DNA from: Bacillota bacterium
GTDB taxonomy: Bacteria; Bacillota; Limnochordia; Darwinibacteriales; Darwinibacteriaceae
DNA length: 6,091 bases
Direction: 5' to 3'
Assembly (NCBI GenBank): GCA_012799535.1
Contig: JAAZLB010000147.1
Location: 1-6,091, forward strand
Position 1 is the first letter of the stretch; each line of letters begins with the position of its first letter. The notes under the pieces are model-generated. The model had not been told where the DNA came from. It made no database searches and was given only the letters and a program-made list of their open reading frames with translations. Of the stretch, positions 5,747 through 6,091 are shown piece after piece. The translations under genes were made by a program, and so were the position numbers.

Positions 5747-6091
5747 TTATGCCTCCTTGCCTTGGACCGAACCAATTAATCTGGTGGCGAGGGCAAGATC
5801 ACTAGGTTTATCCACATCTGTGCCTAGTTCAGGATAGGGAGAAATAATCAAAATCCCGTTATGACCCAAAATTCCACTAGCTTGTTTCTCAATTTCTTGG
5901 AGAGTCAGTCTTTTGGTTAAAAATTTCAAGATAAATCTGAAGCCTAACAGGCGAAAAATTTTCCAAGGTTGTTTACGGTTGAAAATAACCTCGTCCATAA
6001 TCCAGCGAGAATCAGCAATCGCCTCAGGACTAGCCATGATAATATTACCGCCAGTAAAGGTGCCTTCTTTCAACTTAAAGTAGGTGCGTAC
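5747..6091 (-). CDS. MobA-like NTP transferase family protein, C-terminal part (5' end beyond the right edge)
   Basis: The frame is open from the right edge to a TAA at 5749-5747, 114 codons. It starts in mid-protein with RTYFKLKEGTFTGGN; the TTG at 6073 is inside this conserved stretch, so it is probably not the start. K-x-x-E-G-T-F-T-G-G-N followed by GTDVDKPSDLALA near the C-terminus resembles the product-binding and C-terminal segments of MobA/CofC/GlmU-like nucleotidyltransferases, including uncharacterised members found beside purR in clostridial-type genomes. The N-terminal nucleotide-binding motif (LAAGxGxR type) would lie outside the window, so neither the nucleotide nor the acceptor can be named. 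A basic, aromatic-rich middle (about RKQPWKIFRLLGFRFILKFLTKR) could touch the membrane or nucleic acid but is not a clear membrane span. It ends 2 nt before purR and probably shares its transcript. The family call is moderately sure and the substrate unknown. Confidence 0.7.
   Translation of the reverse strand, partial: VRTYFKLKEGTFTGGNIIMASPEAIADSRWIMDEVIFNRKQPWKIFRLLGFRFILKFLTKRLTLQEIEKQASGILGHNGILIISPYPELGTDVDKPSDLALATRLIGSVQGKEA

Noticed and set aside
5767..5772. PurBox-like core CCGAAC just upstream of purR
   Set aside because: Only the six-base core matches; the A/T-rich flanks are poor and no inverted partner lies at PurBox spacing. A lone hexamer is expected a few times by chance in this length.

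Overview
The window is a dense block of housekeeping genes, all on the minus strand and read from right to left: nucleotidyltransferase-like gene (5' end outside the window) > purR > glmU (short form) > prs > rplY/ctc > pth > mfd (3' end outside the window). This order matches the purR-glmU-prs-ctc-pth-mfd neighbourhood of Bacillota (Firmicutes). PurR, a PRPP-sensing repressor of that phylum, the long acidic-tailed CTC-type L25, purine-rich Shine-Dalgarno sites and GC content in the mid-40s percent (judged by eye) all fit a Bacillota chromosome. The genus cannot be read from the sequence. Separation of purR, glmU and prs from the Bacillus pattern (no yabJ, no spoVG) suggests a lineage away from Bacillus, probably a clostridial-type group, but this is inference.

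Region by region: 6091-5747 is the C-terminal part of a MobA-like NTP transferase. 5744-4932 is purR, starting 2 nt after that gene. 4910-3909 is a GlmU with an intact uridyltransferase domain that stops just where the acetyltransferase half should begin. 3875-2922 is PRPP synthetase. 2869-2234 is ribosomal protein L25/CTC, with a near-consensus sigma-A-type promoter upstream and a hairpin terminator downstream. 2158-1577 is peptidyl-tRNA hydrolase. 1558 to the left edge is the first 519 codons of the transcription-repair coupling factor Mfd. No stretch over 300 bases lacks a gene; the gaps are 2, 21, about 33, 52, 75 and 18 nt.

How the genes relate: Prs makes PRPP, the ligand sensed by PurR, so synthesis and sensing are co-encoded. 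GlmU feeds UDP-GlcNAc to the cell wall. L25 and Pth serve translation, and Mfd rescues stalled RNA polymerase and recruits repair. The promoter and terminator flanking rplY suggest it can be transcribed as its own unit within the cluster.

This is mostly an ordinary conserved region, and I see no mobile element, CRISPR array, RNA gene or novel system. The points worth a second look are the GlmU truncated exactly at its acetyltransferase boundary, the missing spoVG/ridA genes, the separate rplY transcription unit, and a perfect 11-bp inverted repeat inside purR.
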